Positions 1-8,620 of a DNA stretch of 64,000 bases are shown here, piece after piece. The notes beneath the pieces were generated by a model that did no database searches, was not told the DNA's origin, and saw only the letters and a program-made list of their open reading frames with translations. This stretch comes from Paenibacillus xylaniclasticus. Lineage in GTDB: Bacteria; Bacillota; Bacilli; Paenibacillales; Paenibacillaceae. Numbering within the stretch: the stretch's first letter is position 1; each line of letters opens with the position of its first letter. Position numbers and translations under genes: made by a program. The stretch spans positions 310,001-374,000 of the forward strand of contig NZ_BIML01000005.1 in NCBI RefSeq assembly GCF_004001065.1, given 5' to 3'.

Positions 1-270
1 CGGAATCTTGCCATCGTCGAGCAATTGAAGACGCTTGCGGACGAGCTTGGCATAACCGTTGCCCAGCTTGCCCTCGCTTATGTACTCGCCCATCCGGCAG
101 CGACCTCTGCACTTGTCGGCGTGCGCAAGCCTTCGCATATCGAAACAGCGGTACCCGCAGCGCATATCAAGCTCAATGACGACATCCTGGAGCAAATTCG
201 TACAATCGCAGGCGACGCGCCGAAAGTCAAAGCGCCGATCAAGCATTTGAACGAGATAAGCCCCGAATAA
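1..270 (+). CDS. Aldo/keto reductase, C-terminal fragment (5' end outside window)
   Basis: The reading frame is open from base 1 and ends with TAA at 270, giving 89 residues. The segment has the C-terminal signature of aldo/keto reductases: ELGITVAQLALAYVLAHP, then a GVRKPSHIETAV stretch, equivalent to the family's (P)GxxxxxHIxENxxA cofactor-binding element. These enzymes reduce aldehydes or ketones with NADPH in the cytoplasm; the substrate cannot be told from the tail. An internal TTG at 25 is not a credible start because the fold needs about 220 residues upstream. The family call is secure, the specific function is unknown. Confidence 0.85.
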   Translation, partial: RNLAIVEQLKTLADELGITVAQLALAYVLAHPAATSALVGVRKPSHIETAVPAAHIKLNDDILEQIRTIAGDAPKVKAPIKHLNEISPE

Positions 271-311
271 CAAAAATATTCCCTCTTCGTAATGCGGCAA
301 GTTTCTTGTGA

Positions 312-349
312 ACAAGCCTAAGACGCTCACACGGCGAACTTAGGCTTGT
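312..349 (+). terminator. Hairpin after the aldo/keto reductase gene
   Basis: Arms ACAAGCCTAAG (312-322) and CTTAGGCTTGT (339-349) pair perfectly over 11 bp around a 16-base loop. Only a weak T-rich tract follows, so termination may be partial. It lies between a plus-strand gene end and a minus-strand operon end. Confidence 0.6.
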
Positions 350-369
350 ACTTTGTCTATAGTCTATAG

Positions 370-397
370 AAAAGGACCTGCCGATACCGACAGACCC
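370..397 (-). terminator. Terminator of the ABC-2 exporter operon
   Basis: On the minus strand a G/C-rich hairpin (374-397, CTGTCG/CGGCAG core with flanking GG/CC) is followed by TTTTC. It lies just past the stop of the ATPase gene, as expected for an intrinsic terminator. Confidence 0.55.
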
Positions 398-406
398 TTC
401 TCGTCC

Positions 407-1387
407 CTATGCCGTATATAAGTGCTTAATAACCTGCTCAATTGGTATGTTCGTAATGTTAATGTCAATGACCGGGAAACGGTCAAGAATTTCCGAGAAC
501 GCCTCCTTGATCGTCTGACGGCTTAGATCGATCTCGATAAGTGCTGACTGCGGATGCAGCTCCAGCACCTTATAGCCTTCCAGATGGGCCGCCGGCACTG
601 GAGTGGCGAACTTAACGTCGATGATTTTGCTATTCTCGAAATAAGTGCTTAAGTTCTGCATTGTGTCGTCGAATACGACTTTCCCTTTGTTAATAATCGT
701 GACATTGTCGCACAGGTTCTCCAGATCGGCCAGATCGTGCGTCGTAATAAGAAACGTCGTCCCATGCTCTCGGTTCATCTGTTTAATGAAGGAACGAATA
801 TTTTCTTTGGACACGATGTCCAACCCGATCGTTGGCTCATCTAGAAAAATAAGCGGCGGTTCATGCAGCAGCGCACAGACGAGCTCGCACTTCATTCGCT
901 CTCCAAGCGACAACGTCCTTACGGGCTGATGGACAACGCGGCCGATCTCCAGCATACCGATTAAGTAGTCAAGCCGCTCCTTATACCGATCATCCGGAAT
1001 TTTGTACATTTCTTTGTTCAAGGCAAACGTGTCGATTGGCGGAAGATCCCACCACAGCTGCGTCTTCTGTCCGAACAGAACGCCAAGCTTACGCACGTAC
1101 TGCTCACGCTCCAGCCATGGAATATGACCGAGCGATTGAATCGTTCCTCCCGTCGGATGAAGAATGCCGGACATCATCTTGATCGTCGTCGATTTGCCCG
1201 CTCCATTCGGCCCGATCAGGCCGCGGATCTCGCCTCTTCGAATCGTGAAGCTGACGTCATCGACGCCGTTAATTAATTCGGACTCACGACTGAACAAAGC
1301 GGCAAGCGACGAAAGAAAGCCTTCCTTTTTCTTGATTTTCTTGAAGGTCTTCGTTATATTCTTCACTTCAATAATAGGTTCACTCAA
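407..1387 (-). CDS. ABC-2 type exporter ATP-binding protein (COG4586-like)
   Basis: This is the cytoplasmic ATPase of an exporter with the two permeases upstream. It has Walker A (GPNGAGKST), the signature (LSLGERMKCEL), Walker B (LIFLDEPTIGLD) and the switch histidine (ITTHDLADL), plus a C-terminal extension of about 90 residues typical of drug/lipid ABC-2 exporter ATPases. I place the start at the TTG at 1387, four bases after the upstream permease's TAA and with GGGGGG as ribosome site; a GTG at 1405 would add six residues and overlap the permease. It is the last gene of a three-gene operon. Substrate is unknown; similar DUF990-type sets export antibiotics or lipids. Confidence 0.88.
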   Translation of the reverse strand: MSEPIIEVKNITKTFKKIKKKEGFLSSLAALFSRESELINGVDDVSFTIRRGEIRGLIGPNGAGKSTTIKMMSGILHPTGGTIQSLGHIPWLEREQYVRKLGVLFGQKTQLWWDLPPIDTFALNKEMYKIPDDRYKERLDYLIGMLEIGRVVHQPVRTLSLGERMKCELVCALLHEPPLIFLDEPTIGLDIVSKENIRSFIKQMNREHGTTFLITTHDLADLENLCDNVTIINKGKVVFDDTMQNLSTYFENSKIIDVKFATPVPAAHLEGYKVLELHPQSALIEIDLSRQTIKEAFSEILDRFPVIDINITNIPIEQVIKHLYTA

Positions 1388-1391
1388 CTGC

Positions 1392-2216
1392 TTAACCCCC
1401 CGCACTCGTATAATTGCGAAGACAACGATTCCATACTGCGATGCTTATTCCGAACAGGACAACGGAGAAGCCGGCCGCGGACCACAGCATCCCATCGGCT
1501 CGTCCCAGAAGAATCTGCGCCGGATAGAAGCCCCACAAGGCGAATGGAAGCACGGTCACCATAACCGTCTTCAAGAAGAGCGGAAAAATGTTCGTCGGGT
1601 AGTTGCCGAAGTCCGTAATCCGGTCTAGCATTTCGCCGATCCGATTCATCTGTACGAGCATGATCACAACCGCGCAATAAAGAATGGTGATGGCCATGAA
1701 TAAAATAACGCCGCCGAGCACCGCCACAATTAACTGCAAATAAGAAACGACGATAAGATGCGTATGTAGCCTGCTTAACGAGTATCCCATGAAGAGCAGG
1801 CCAGCGATCAACGATCCGATGCCGCTTAACTGGAAGCCGCTGCACAGCAGCACGCCAATCGGCGGATACGGCTTCAAGAGCAGCCGGTCGAAGTCTCCCT
1901 TCCACACCATGTCCATTACCGAGTTCCGAATATTGCCGAACAGCGTATCCCTTATGCCGAACCATAACAGCAGCACGCCTTGGAACAGCAGTATTTCGTT
2001 CAGCGTCCAGCCTGGATAGCCTCGCGTCTGCGTAAAGAACAAATATTGCACGAACGGGCCGAGTCCCGAGACGAAGACGGAGATGAACAGCCCTGTAATG
2101 AAATCAAATCGGTAAATCATCGCCCGGGAGACGCTTAGCTTCATATGCCAGACGTATAATCTCATCAGTCCTGAAAAAGTAGCAGCCATCCTCTGTCTAA
2201 CCTCCCGCCACGACAA
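1392..2216 (-). CDS. ABC-2 family permease (COG4587/COG3694-type)
   Basis: A 274-residue integral membrane protein with about six hydrophobic segments (the first near residues 35-60, the last near 235-260) and no ATPase motifs. The motif region RDTLFGNIRNSVMDMVWKGD resembles the cytoplasmic coupling segment of DUF990-type permeases. It overlaps the upstream permease by 20 bases and abuts the ATPase, so the three genes form one translationally coupled operon. It probably pairs with the 2197-3006 product as a heterodimeric export channel. The transported compound cannot be deduced. Confidence 0.82.
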   Translation of the reverse strand: MSWREVRQRMAATFSGLMRLYVWHMKLSVSRAMIYRFDFITGLFISVFVSGLGPFVQYLFFTQTRGYPGWTLNEILLFQGVLLLWFGIRDTLFGNIRNSVMDMVWKGDFDRLLLKPYPPIGVLLCSGFQLSGIGSLIAGLLFMGYSLSRLHTHLIVVSYLQLIVAVLGGVILFMAITILYCAVVIMLVQMNRIGEMLDRITDFGNYPTNIFPLFLKTVMVTVLPFALWGFYPAQILLGRADGMLWSAAGFSVVLFGISIAVWNRCLRNYTSAGG

Positions 2217-3006
2217 CTTTACGAATCAACAACGCCCACACCATCCGGCAAACCGCATACAGCCCGAGTATCCATGCAAGCTGCATAAGCACTACATGCA
2301 AAAATTCGATTCCTGACTGGGTATCTGGATGATTGATGAAGAAACGGATCGGCTCGTAGAAAATATACTTGAACGGAAGTAGATCGCATATACGCTGCAG
2401 CCAGCTAGGGAAGAAGTCAAGCGGAATCAGGCTCCCGCCGAGCAGCATAACAAGGGCACCTTTGACGGCGTTAACGCCTGAGTTATTTTGCGTCACCATC
2501 GCGCTCAAGCCAATCAAGTAGTTGATTAAGAAATGGAGAAAGAAGGCCAACGTAATAATAACCAGAAACTTGCCGAACGATGCCCACGTCAAGAAATCGG
2601 GTGGATAAATAAGCGGATAAATAATCATATCCGGCACGAACTCAAACAGGACGCCAGTAATGCGAAGCGCAATAGCATTCGCCAACTCGAAGCGGAACAG
2701 CGACATCGGCCGCAGCAGCATCGGTCCCATCTGCCCGTCCAAAATGTAGTTCGACATCCGTCGATCAGCAAAATTGAACGTAAATACCCAGACGAACGTC
2801 GTCACCGCGTAGTACCAGATCATTTGCGTAAGGTCATAGCCCTTAATGTGAGAGGTGCCGTTGTAGGCATAAATACTCTTGAACAAATAAATGTTAAGCA
2901 AGAGGATAAACGGATGAATAATGATCGAGATAGCAAACCCCTTCGGATACGCAATGAACACCTTCAAATTCAACTGTATTGCTTTCAGAAATACGCGCAA
3001 AAGCAT
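2197..3006 (-). CDS. ABC-2 family permease, first gene of exporter operon
   Basis: A 269-residue membrane protein with about six transmembrane segments. The segment FADRRMSNYILDGQMGPMLL is the same coupling region (DxxI..G..D/G..LLRP) seen in its partner permease. The ATG at 3006 follows the ribosome-site-like sequence AAGGAAGGG. The next gene starts inside this gene's 3' end, which supports an obligate two-permease transporter with the ATPase at 407-1387. This is the promoter-proximal gene; the AT-rich stretch 3007-3240 is shared with the divergent SDR gene. Confidence 0.82.
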   Translation of the reverse strand: MLLRVFLKAIQLNLKVFIAYPKGFAISIIIHPFILLLNIYLFKSIYAYNGTSHIKGYDLTQMIWYYAVTTFVWVFTFNFADRRMSNYILDGQMGPMLLRPMSLFRFELANAIALRITGVLFEFVPDMIIYPLIYPPDFLTWASFGKFLVIITLAFFLHFLINYLIGLSAMVTQNNSGVNAVKGALVMLLGGSLIPLDFFPSWLQRICDLLPFKYIFYEPIRFFINHPDTQSGIEFLHVVLMQLAWILGLYAVCRMVWALLIRKVVVAGG

Positions 3007-3295
3007 CCCTTCCTTCCTGATGAGGCGAAATATGTGTCAAAAAGGTGAATAATGCAATCCATATTATCCCATTACCAACATTTTTTCAAGAGTTTTTTCA
3101 TAAAATATTCTATAATTGCTCTTTTTATTTATTGTGGTAATTTTGTCCTGAAGGTTTAGTTCTGAACATCACGAAAGCATAAAAGATAAGCAACCTATGT
3201 CATAACTTTGTTACAATGACCTGTGGTACAATGTCCCTCAGAATAGCGTAAGCTTGTGTAACCTATTACAACAGACCGAAATGGGAGGGCTTACT

Positions 3296-4048
3296 GTGGT
3301 AGAGGTAAGGGGCAAATGGGCGCTTATTACAGGGGCAAGCCGGGGCGTTGGATACGAGACGGCTATCTTCATGGCGAAGCAAGGCGCGAATCTCATTCTG
3401 CACAGCCGGGATTTAGAGCATACGAGGAAGGTCGAGCAGGAAGTACTGGCGCTTGGCGTGGAAGCCTACAGCGTACAAGCCGAGCTTGCGAACCATAACG
3501 AGGTGGTCGCGATGCTGGCGAAAATCGACGCGAGAGGAACGCAGGTCGATATTGTGTTCAACAACGCAGCCGTTCAGATCGCCTATCGGACAGACTTCTG
3601 GCATACGCCAATCGAAGATTTTGAGATGAGCTTCCGCATCAATTTCATTGCCATTGCAACGATCTGTCATCATTTCATTCCGAGAATGCTTGAACGCGGC
3701 TTCGGACGTGTTATCAACACGACGAGCGGCATCCGGAACGAGCCGGAGCAAGCGGGCTACGCTGCCAGTAAAGCGGCGCTCGATAAGTTTACGAAGGATC
3801 TCGCTTCTCGTCTAGAAGGAACGAACGTCATCTTGAGCTTGACTGATCCAGGCTGGTGCCGTACCGATCTAGGCGGACCGAATGCACACCACGACGTGAA
3901 GACTGTCGTGCCAGGCATTGCTGTCGGCGCTTTCGTCAACGACGGGAAGAGCGGGCGGTTTCTGCCTGCGCAGCATTTTGCCGGCATGACATTGGAGGAT
4001 GCCGTTGCAGAGGCGGAAAGATTTACTGCAACTCCATATACGATCTAG
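3296..4048 (+). CDS. SDR-family NAD(P)-dependent oxidoreductase
   Basis: A classical short-chain dehydrogenase of about 250 residues. It has a Rossmann cofactor motif (TGASRGVG, near residue 14), NNAA after strand 4, a catalytic Ser region (NTTSG) and Tyr-x3-Lys (YAASK). I start at the GTG at 3296 because GGGAGGG (3283-3289) sits six bases upstream; the longer in-frame start at 3254 lacks a ribosome site. A hairpin terminator follows. The C-terminal GRFLPAQ stretch resembles carbonyl-reductase-like SDRs, but the substrate is unknown. It is transcribed alone, divergently from the ABC-2 exporter. Confidence 0.85.
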   Translation: MVEVRGKWALITGASRGVGYETAIFMAKQGANLILHSRDLEHTRKVEQEVLALGVEAYSVQAELANHNEVVAMLAKIDARGTQVDIVFNNAAVQIAYRTDFWHTPIEDFEMSFRINFIAIATICHHFIPRMLERGFGRVINTTSGIRNEPEQAGYAASKAALDKFTKDLASRLEGTNVILSLTDPGWCRTDLGGPNAHHDVKTVVPGIAVGAFVNDGKSGRFLPAQHFAGMTLEDAVAEAERFTATPYTI

Positions 4049-4087
4049 TGCCTATCATCGGAGTCCCCTGTTCGATATGTACACAAA

Positions 4088-4120
4088 CAGCCTGCACAAT
4101 GTGCAGGCTGTTCTCGTTCT
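4088..4120 (+). terminator. Intrinsic terminator after SDR gene
   Basis: A 10-bp perfect stem CAGCCTGCAC / GTGCAGGCTG (4088-4097, 4101-4110) with a 3-base loop, followed by TTCTCGTTCTT. The same GCCTGCAC/GTGCAGGC core recurs near 14.7 kb. Confidence 0.75.
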
Positions 4121-4149
4121 TGGGCCAGTCAAAGACAATCCCCGCGGAC

Positions 4150-4755
4150 CTAATCCACCTTCGCGCCATAAGAACGGAGAAATCCAACCGCTTGCGCTCC
4201 GTCCATCCTTGCGCCTTTCACATTCACCGTCAGCCAATCTACTCCTGCCGTCTCCGCCCCGCGCAGATCAGCACCCGTTAACTTCGCTTGTGATAATTGA
4301 GCGCGTGTCAAATCGCACTTGCGCAAATCCGCCTTCTCCAAGTTAGCACCGTGCAGATCCGCTTCCATGAACAGGACGCCGCGCAAATCCTGCTTCGCCA
4401 GATGAGCATGCTTCAAATTCGTGTATGACCAGTCACCCTGTACAATAGTGATACCGTCGAGCCGCGTCTTCGTGAAATCGGAACCGGTCAGCTTGCAATT
4501 CATAAACTTCGCCACGAACAGGCTCGCCTCTTCAAATCGGCAGTTCAAGAAGGCCGTCTCCGTATGCAGCGACGCATTCAGCATCGCGCCTGTGAACTCA
4601 CACTCGATAAAACGGCAGCCTGTCGTTATCATCTCCTCCAACGAGGAGCTTGTAAATCGGCACCGTTCGAACGTGCAGCGCACAAGCTCCCGCTCTCTCC
4701 AGTCACCGCCGCCAAAATCTTCTCCGACGTATCGCTCATCCCTTAATGGTTCCAT
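4150..4755 (-). CDS. Pentapeptide-repeat protein
   Basis: 201 residues built almost entirely of A(D/N)LxX-type pentapeptides (for example ADLHGANLEKADLRKCDLTR and AKLTGADLRGAE), which fold into a right-handed quadrilateral beta-helix. Large aromatic/Cys positions in the N-terminal half (CTFERCRF, CRFIECEF) resemble Qnr/McbG-like members that mimic DNA and protect gyrase, but a generic protein of unknown role is equally possible. It lies 55 bases downstream of an ABC exporter permease on the same strand and may be co-transcribed with it. The ribosome site (AGGTT) is weak. No signal peptide, so cytoplasmic. Confidence 0.85.
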   Translation of the reverse strand: MEPLRDERYVGEDFGGGDWRERELVRCTFERCRFTSSSLEEMITTGCRFIECEFTGAMLNASLHTETAFLNCRFEEASLFVAKFMNCKLTGSDFTKTRLDGITIVQGDWSYTNLKHAHLAKQDLRGVLFMEADLHGANLEKADLRKCDLTRAQLSQAKLTGADLRGAETAGVDWLTVNVKGARMDGAQAVGFLRSYGAKVD

Positions 4756-4810
4756 TCTTCTAACCTCGGTTCGCCCTTCCTCGCGCTGGATTTGGATTAG
4801 CTCGCTTCCT

Positions 4811-5587
4811 CTAATCAGCGGCGCGCCATCGGATCATTTTAAATATAAACCAATAAGAAAGCACAACAAACATGAACATAACGAGCGCATTGACCGATAC
4901 TTCCCACGTCCAGCCTTCCGTGAGCATTCCCCTAAGCGCCGAAGCCGCATAAGTCGTCGGAAACACGTATCCAATCCATTGCAGAATGAATGGCAGCTGC
5001 TCACGCTCCATCATGACCGGCGACAGAAACCCGATAAACATCATCAGCCCCTGTACGAGATTGCTCGTCGTCTGATGATTCGGCGACCAGAAGCCAATTC
5101 CTGCCCCAATGCCAACCATGCTCAGCACCGCGAGAATAAAGATCGGAATCAATCCCCATTCGTATCGCAGATGAACATTGAACAAATACTCGCCCGCTAA
5201 CGCCATAATCATAACCGAAGGCATGGTCGTCATTAAGCCGCGCAGCATTTGGGCCAGAACAAAATTTACCTTCTGAATCGGAAGCGACGCATAATAGGTG
5301 AAGTAGCCTTGATGCTTCTGCCATGATATTTCCTGTCCAAGTGCGTTAAAGCCCATCATGATCACAGCGAATACGATATTGCCGGCAATAATATTGACCA
5401 TAATTTGATCGGTCGCAGCCCCGAACATGAACTTCATCGATAATAGCGTTGATAAGGGGAAAATAGTCGCCATAAGCAGCACGATCACCCATTGATCCCT
5501 AACAATCGCGAGCTGAATTCGGAGCAAGATGGAAAGCTCTATCCACACTCTGCCTATACCAGGCCTGACCTCGCTTACATTATGCAT
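4811..5587 (-). CDS. ABC-2 type exporter permease
   Basis: About 258 residues with six predicted membrane segments and the ABC-2 permease pattern (the MFIGFLSPVMM region and YVFPTTYAASALRG before the last helix). I start at the ATG at 5587, which overlaps the ATPase stop by eight bases and has GGGAGCGG upstream; an upstream ATG at 5629 lies entirely within the ATPase gene. It forms an exporter with the 5580-6524 ATPase, under the TetR regulator at 6543-7145. Typical products are drug or antibiotic exporters; the substrate is unknown. Confidence 0.82.
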   Translation of the reverse strand: MHNVSEVRPGIGRVWIELSILLRIQLAIVRDQWVIVLLMATIFPLSTLLSMKFMFGAATDQIMVNIIAGNIVFAVIMMGFNALGQEISWQKHQGYFTYYASLPIQKVNFVLAQMLRGLMTTMPSVMIMALAGEYLFNVHLRYEWGLIPIFILAVLSMVGIGAGIGFWSPNHQTTSNLVQGLMMFIGFLSPVMMEREQLPFILQWIGYVFPTTYAASALRGMLTEGWTWEVSVNALVMFMFVVLSYWFIFKMIRWRAAD

Positions 5588-6524
5588 GGGCCGCTCCCGC
5601 CTTCTGTTTATCGATATACACATAGACATCTTCTAGACTTGGAGGGTATACCGCATACTCGTCAATGGGAAGGGACGAATCATGAATCATCCAATCAAGC
5701 AACCGGCCCGCCCGCTCCTTGCTCACGTACAGTCTGATCCGGTGCTCGCCTGTCCGTTGAATGTCGCCCCACCCTTCCATCCTGCCAATGAGACGCTCCG
5801 CTTCGCCGTAAGCCGCTGTCAGATCAAGCTTCAGCCGTCCATCGACTCTCTGCTTCAGCTGTGCGACCGAATCAATCTCCAGCAGCCGCCCATGATTAAT
5901 AAATGCAACACGATCGACAACTCGTTCAGCTTCCAGCACGTTATGCGTCACAAGTATGATCGTTGCCCCTCTCCGATTATGCTCGACGATTAGATCCCAT
6001 ACGAGCTTACGATTGAGTGGGTCCAGCTCATTGGTCGGTTCGTCGAACACGAGCACCGGTGCGTTGCCGATGAGCGTCGTGCCCATGCCGATCATGCGCC
6101 GCTGACCGCCGGACATTTTCTTGATAGGACGGTTGATCAGCTCGCCCATATTGAATCTCTCCAGCAGCTCTCTCGTCTGCTTCTCCGCTTCCCGACGCGG
6201 CAGCCCCCTCAAAATGCCGGTATACAGCAGAGCTTCCCCCGCCGTCAATACCCCTAACGCATGAGGCTCCTGTGCATAATACGATATTTCCGAGGAAATT
6301 CTTCGCTGCTGCTTCAGCACGTTCACCCCCCGGTAACGAATCTCGCCCGACGAGGGAGCTAGCAGTCCGACCAACTGCTTTACAAGCGTGCTCTTGCCCG
6401 CACCATTCGGTCCGAGCAGACCGATAATTTCGCCTTCTCGAATCGAGAAGCTAATATCTCGATTGGCCGGAGACTTGCCTTTCTTATACACCTTGCTTAT
6501 ACGGTCGATTTCCAGCAGATGCAT
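5580..6524 (-). CDS. ABC exporter ATP-binding protein
   Basis: A 314-residue ABC ATPase with Walker A (GPNGAGKST), Q-loop region (YYAQEPHAL), signature (KKMSGGQRRM), Walker B (VLVFDEPTNELD) and H-loop (LVTHNVLEAE), plus an 80-residue C-terminal extension as in DrrA-like exporters. It is 18 bases downstream of a TetR gene and overlaps the permease gene, so the three form one operon in the usual arrangement of a self-regulated multidrug exporter. Confidence 0.88.
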   Translation of the reverse strand: MHLLEIDRISKVYKKGKSPANRDISFSIREGEIIGLLGPNGAGKSTLVKQLVGLLAPSSGEIRYRGVNVLKQQRRISSEISYYAQEPHALGVLTAGEALLYTGILRGLPRREAEKQTRELLERFNMGELINRPIKKMSGGQRRMIGMGTTLIGNAPVLVFDEPTNELDPLNRKLVWDLIVEHNRRGATIILVTHNVLEAERVVDRVAFINHGRLLEIDSVAQLKQRVDGRLKLDLTAAYGEAERLIGRMEGWGDIQRTGEHRIRLYVSKERAGRLLDWMIHDSSLPIDEYAVYPPSLEDVYVYIDKQKAGAAHA

Positions 6525-6542
6525 GACAGCCTTCCCCTTTCG

Positions 6543-7145
6543 TTATAGGCTTACAACAGGAGCGAACAAATTAAGACCTGTGCGCTGCATCCCAGTCCAA
6601 TATTCGGTCGATGCCCGGGTATGGTCTGTCAGTGCGACTCCTTGATAAAATCCAAAATAAGCCCAAGCAACCTCCCACGCCGGCTGTGTCTGCAACTGCC
6701 CGAGCGCCTGCCCCTCCTCAATAATGGCCGCAAGCTTCTCCGTAAATTGATTCCCGAATTCGTCCAGCACCGCAGTCTCGGCAGGAAAGCGCCGGAATTG
6801 CCCTAACACATAATGAGCAAGCCGAATGTAAGGCTGCCCGACAGCAGCCATCCCGATATGCGTCTCCAGCATGTGCCGAAGTTTGTCCAGCGGCGTCCCC
6901 TCTACCTCCATGAAGGAGTAGAACGGCCCTCGAAACTGCTCCAACGGCTCGACAACCGCACATCGGAACAGCTCCTCCTTATTCTTGAAGTACAGCAGGA
7001 TCGTTGCTGCGCTAATATTGATGCTTTCGGCGATAATCCCAAAGGTCGTACCCGCATAGCCGTACTCCGGGAATAACTGAACCGCTGCTTCCAGAATGCG
7101 ATCCCGCTTCTCCTTTCTTGCTTGTGTATTCACAGTCCTTGCCAC
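6543..7145 (-). CDS. TetR/AcrR-family transcriptional regulator
   Basis: The N-terminal 50 residues are a TetR-type helix-turn-helix (KRDRILEAAVQLFPEYGYAG, then a second helix ending in LLYFKNKEELF). The remaining 150 residues are a ligand-binding, dimerising domain with no recognisable subtype. The GTG start at 7145 follows GAGAGGG. As first gene of the exporter operon it probably represses its own promoter and is released by the exported compound. A good -35/-10 pair lies at 7189-7217. Confidence 0.88.
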   Translation of the reverse strand: MARTVNTQARKEKRDRILEAAVQLFPEYGYAGTTFGIIAESINISAATILLYFKNKEELFRCAVVEPLEQFRGPFYSFMEVEGTPLDKLRHMLETHIGMAAVGQPYIRLAHYVLGQFRRFPAETAVLDEFGNQFTEKLAAIIEEGQALGQLQTQPAWEVAWAYFGFYQGVALTDHTRASTEYWTGMQRTGLNLFAPVVSL

Positions 7146-7188
7146 GGGCTGAACACCCTCTCTTTTTAATAACTGAATGTTTATTTAT

Positions 7189-7217
7189 ATAATATAGCGT
7201 CATCCTTTATTTGTAAA
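7189..7217 (-). promoter_or_regulatory. Predicted sigma-A promoter of the tetR-ABC operon
   Basis: On the minus strand, TTTACA (7217-7212) and TATTAT (7194-7189) are separated by exactly 17 bases. The AT-rich, partly symmetrical sequence just downstream (AAATAAACATT) could hold the repressor site. Confidence 0.5.
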
Positions 7218-7263
7218 CATAGATTTTCCATTATATCCAGTATGACTGGCAGGCTTATTCCTA

Positions 7264-7303
7264 ATAAAAAAGCCGGCTCCCTAACGCGTTCGGGAAACCG
7301 GCT
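7264..7303 (-). terminator. Intrinsic terminator of the epimerase-like gene
   Basis: Read on the minus strand, AGCCGG(TTT)CCC pairs with GGGAGCCGGCT and is followed by TTTTTT. It lies 75 bases after the stop of the 7378-8394 gene. Confidence 0.75.
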
Positions 7304-7377
7304 AAGCTTCGATACAGCCTCATGTATGTCTCAACCGTATAAGCTGCTTCACTGTGCCTGTTTACAAATTGATAACC

Positions 7378-8394
7378 TTATCCACGTACAGCTTCAGCTG
7401 CTGCCTGGATCGCGCTGATGACCCGGTCACAGTAATCATCAAACTCAGGGTCCTCATGCTGAAGCTCCGGATGTGCGAGTATATGCTGGACCGTCGCCTT
7501 AATGCCTTGGTCAACCCGCACAGTTGCGGTAAAGCCCGGTACAAGCCGCTTCAGCTTGGAGTTGTCGAAGACGACTGTATTCGCTTTGTCGCCAATTAAT
7601 CCGCCGCGATAATCCTCCGTGCTCGTTGCCGCCAAGAATTCGGACGTCACGTGCACCGCGTTCAGCTTCACGCCGAGCGCATCCGCGATCACCTCATAAA
7701 TTTGATTCCACGTCACGCTCTCATCAGACGTAATATGAACCGTCTCGCCGATCGCATGAATATTGCCCATCAAACCGATGAAGCCCTTAGCGAAATCGCT
7801 ATTATGCGTGAGCGTCCAGAGTGAAGTGCCATCACCGTGAATAATGACCGGCTTGCCCTCCAGCATCCGCTTTGCCACCTGCCAGGAGCCGTTGCGCCCG
7901 TGAACGCCGAGCGGAATCGAGCGTTCATCGTACGTATGACTCGGACGGACAATCGTCACCGGAAAGCCGTGGTCACGGTACTGCATCATCAGATATTCTT
8001 CACAAGCGATTTTGTTACGGGAATATTCCCAATAAGGATTCGATAAAGGTGTTCCTTCTGTAATGCGGTAATCTGACAACGGCTTCTGGTAAGCGGAAGC
8101 CGAGCTAATAAATATAAATTGCTTCGTCTTGCCATTGAATAATCGATAGTCGCGCTCCAACTGCGATGGCACAAAAGCGATAAAGTCGGCTACCACGTCG
8201 AATGTCATGCCATCGATGAGCTCCGCTACTTTGGCTTCGTCATTGATGTCAGCCGTAATAAGCTTTACGCCCTCCGGCAAAGACTCGTTACGGTTTCCCC
8301 TATTAAGCAGATACAGCTCACAGTCCTGCTCTAGCAGTTGTCTTGTAATCGCAGAACTGATTGTTCCCGTTCCCCCGATAAATAGCGCTTTCAT
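7378..8394 (-). CDS. NAD-dependent epimerase/dehydratase-family (extended SDR) protein
   Basis: 338 residues starting at the ATG at 8394, six bases after GGAGG; an upstream in-frame start at 8409 would overlap that ribosome site. The N-terminus has an extended-SDR Rossmann motif (FIGGTGTISSA), NRGNR for NADP binding, SSASAY, and a modified active site YSRNKIACE (Tyr-x3-Lys). This pattern is close to isoflavone-reductase/CSP41-like NAD-binding proteins rather than sugar epimerases of known substrate. Monocistronic, divergent from the flavin monooxygenase gene, with its own terminator. Confidence 0.8.
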   Translation of the reverse strand: MKALFIGGTGTISSAITRQLLEQDCELYLLNRGNRNESLPEGVKLITADINDEAKVAELIDGMTFDVVADFIAFVPSQLERDYRLFNGKTKQFIFISSASAYQKPLSDYRITEGTPLSNPYWEYSRNKIACEEYLMMQYRDHGFPVTIVRPSHTYDERSIPLGVHGRNGSWQVAKRMLEGKPVIIHGDGTSLWTLTHNSDFAKGFIGLMGNIHAIGETVHITSDESVTWNQIYEVIADALGVKLNAVHVTSEFLAATSTEDYRGGLIGDKANTVVFDNSKLKRLVPGFTATVRVDQGIKATVQHILAHPELQHEDPEFDDYCDRVISAIQAAAEAVRG

Positions 8395-8440
8395 TGTACA
8401 CCTCCGCATAGTTTATGAAGCCTGTCTGGTTCCTTATTAG

Positions 8441-8460
8441 CGTACCATGTACGCGCGTAC
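8441..8460. promoter_or_regulatory. Overlapping GTAC palindromes in a divergent promoter region
   Basis: CGTAC-CAT-GTACG (8441-8453) overlaps the perfect 12-base palindrome GTACGCGCGTAC (8449-8460). They lie between two divergent genes and resemble operator sites for a dimeric repressor; no regulator is identified. Confidence 0.35.
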
Positions 8461-8579
8461 AGAGCAAACCTTCCGGCGGTAATAATCGATATTACAAGAG
8501 AAGCGTACAATATTGGACATCCGACTCGCCCACGAACAATGCCAAATCTCACTTCATTTTATTGAGAAACCATAGAATT

Positions 8580-8599
8580 ATTAGTACACTTGTACTAAT
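8580..8599. promoter_or_regulatory. Operator-like 20-bp inverted repeat upstream of the flavin monooxygenase
   Basis: ATTAGTACA and TGTACTAAT are perfect 9-base arms around CT. The site ends 21 bases before the start codon, where a bound repressor would block transcription or initiation. The half-sites resemble FapR half-sites (TTAGTAC) but the spacing is one base longer. Confidence 0.5.
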
Positions 8600-8620
8600 T
8601 ACATAAGGAGGCGAATCACA

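Noticed and set aside
1384-1965. 193-codon minus-strand ORF in another frame of the ABC-2 permease
   Set aside because: Arg/Ser-rich shadow frame; the permease frame has helices and an operon-consistent overlap.
4421-5200. 259-codon plus-strand ORF
   Set aside because: Opposes both the pentapeptide-repeat and permease genes, which have clear family matches.
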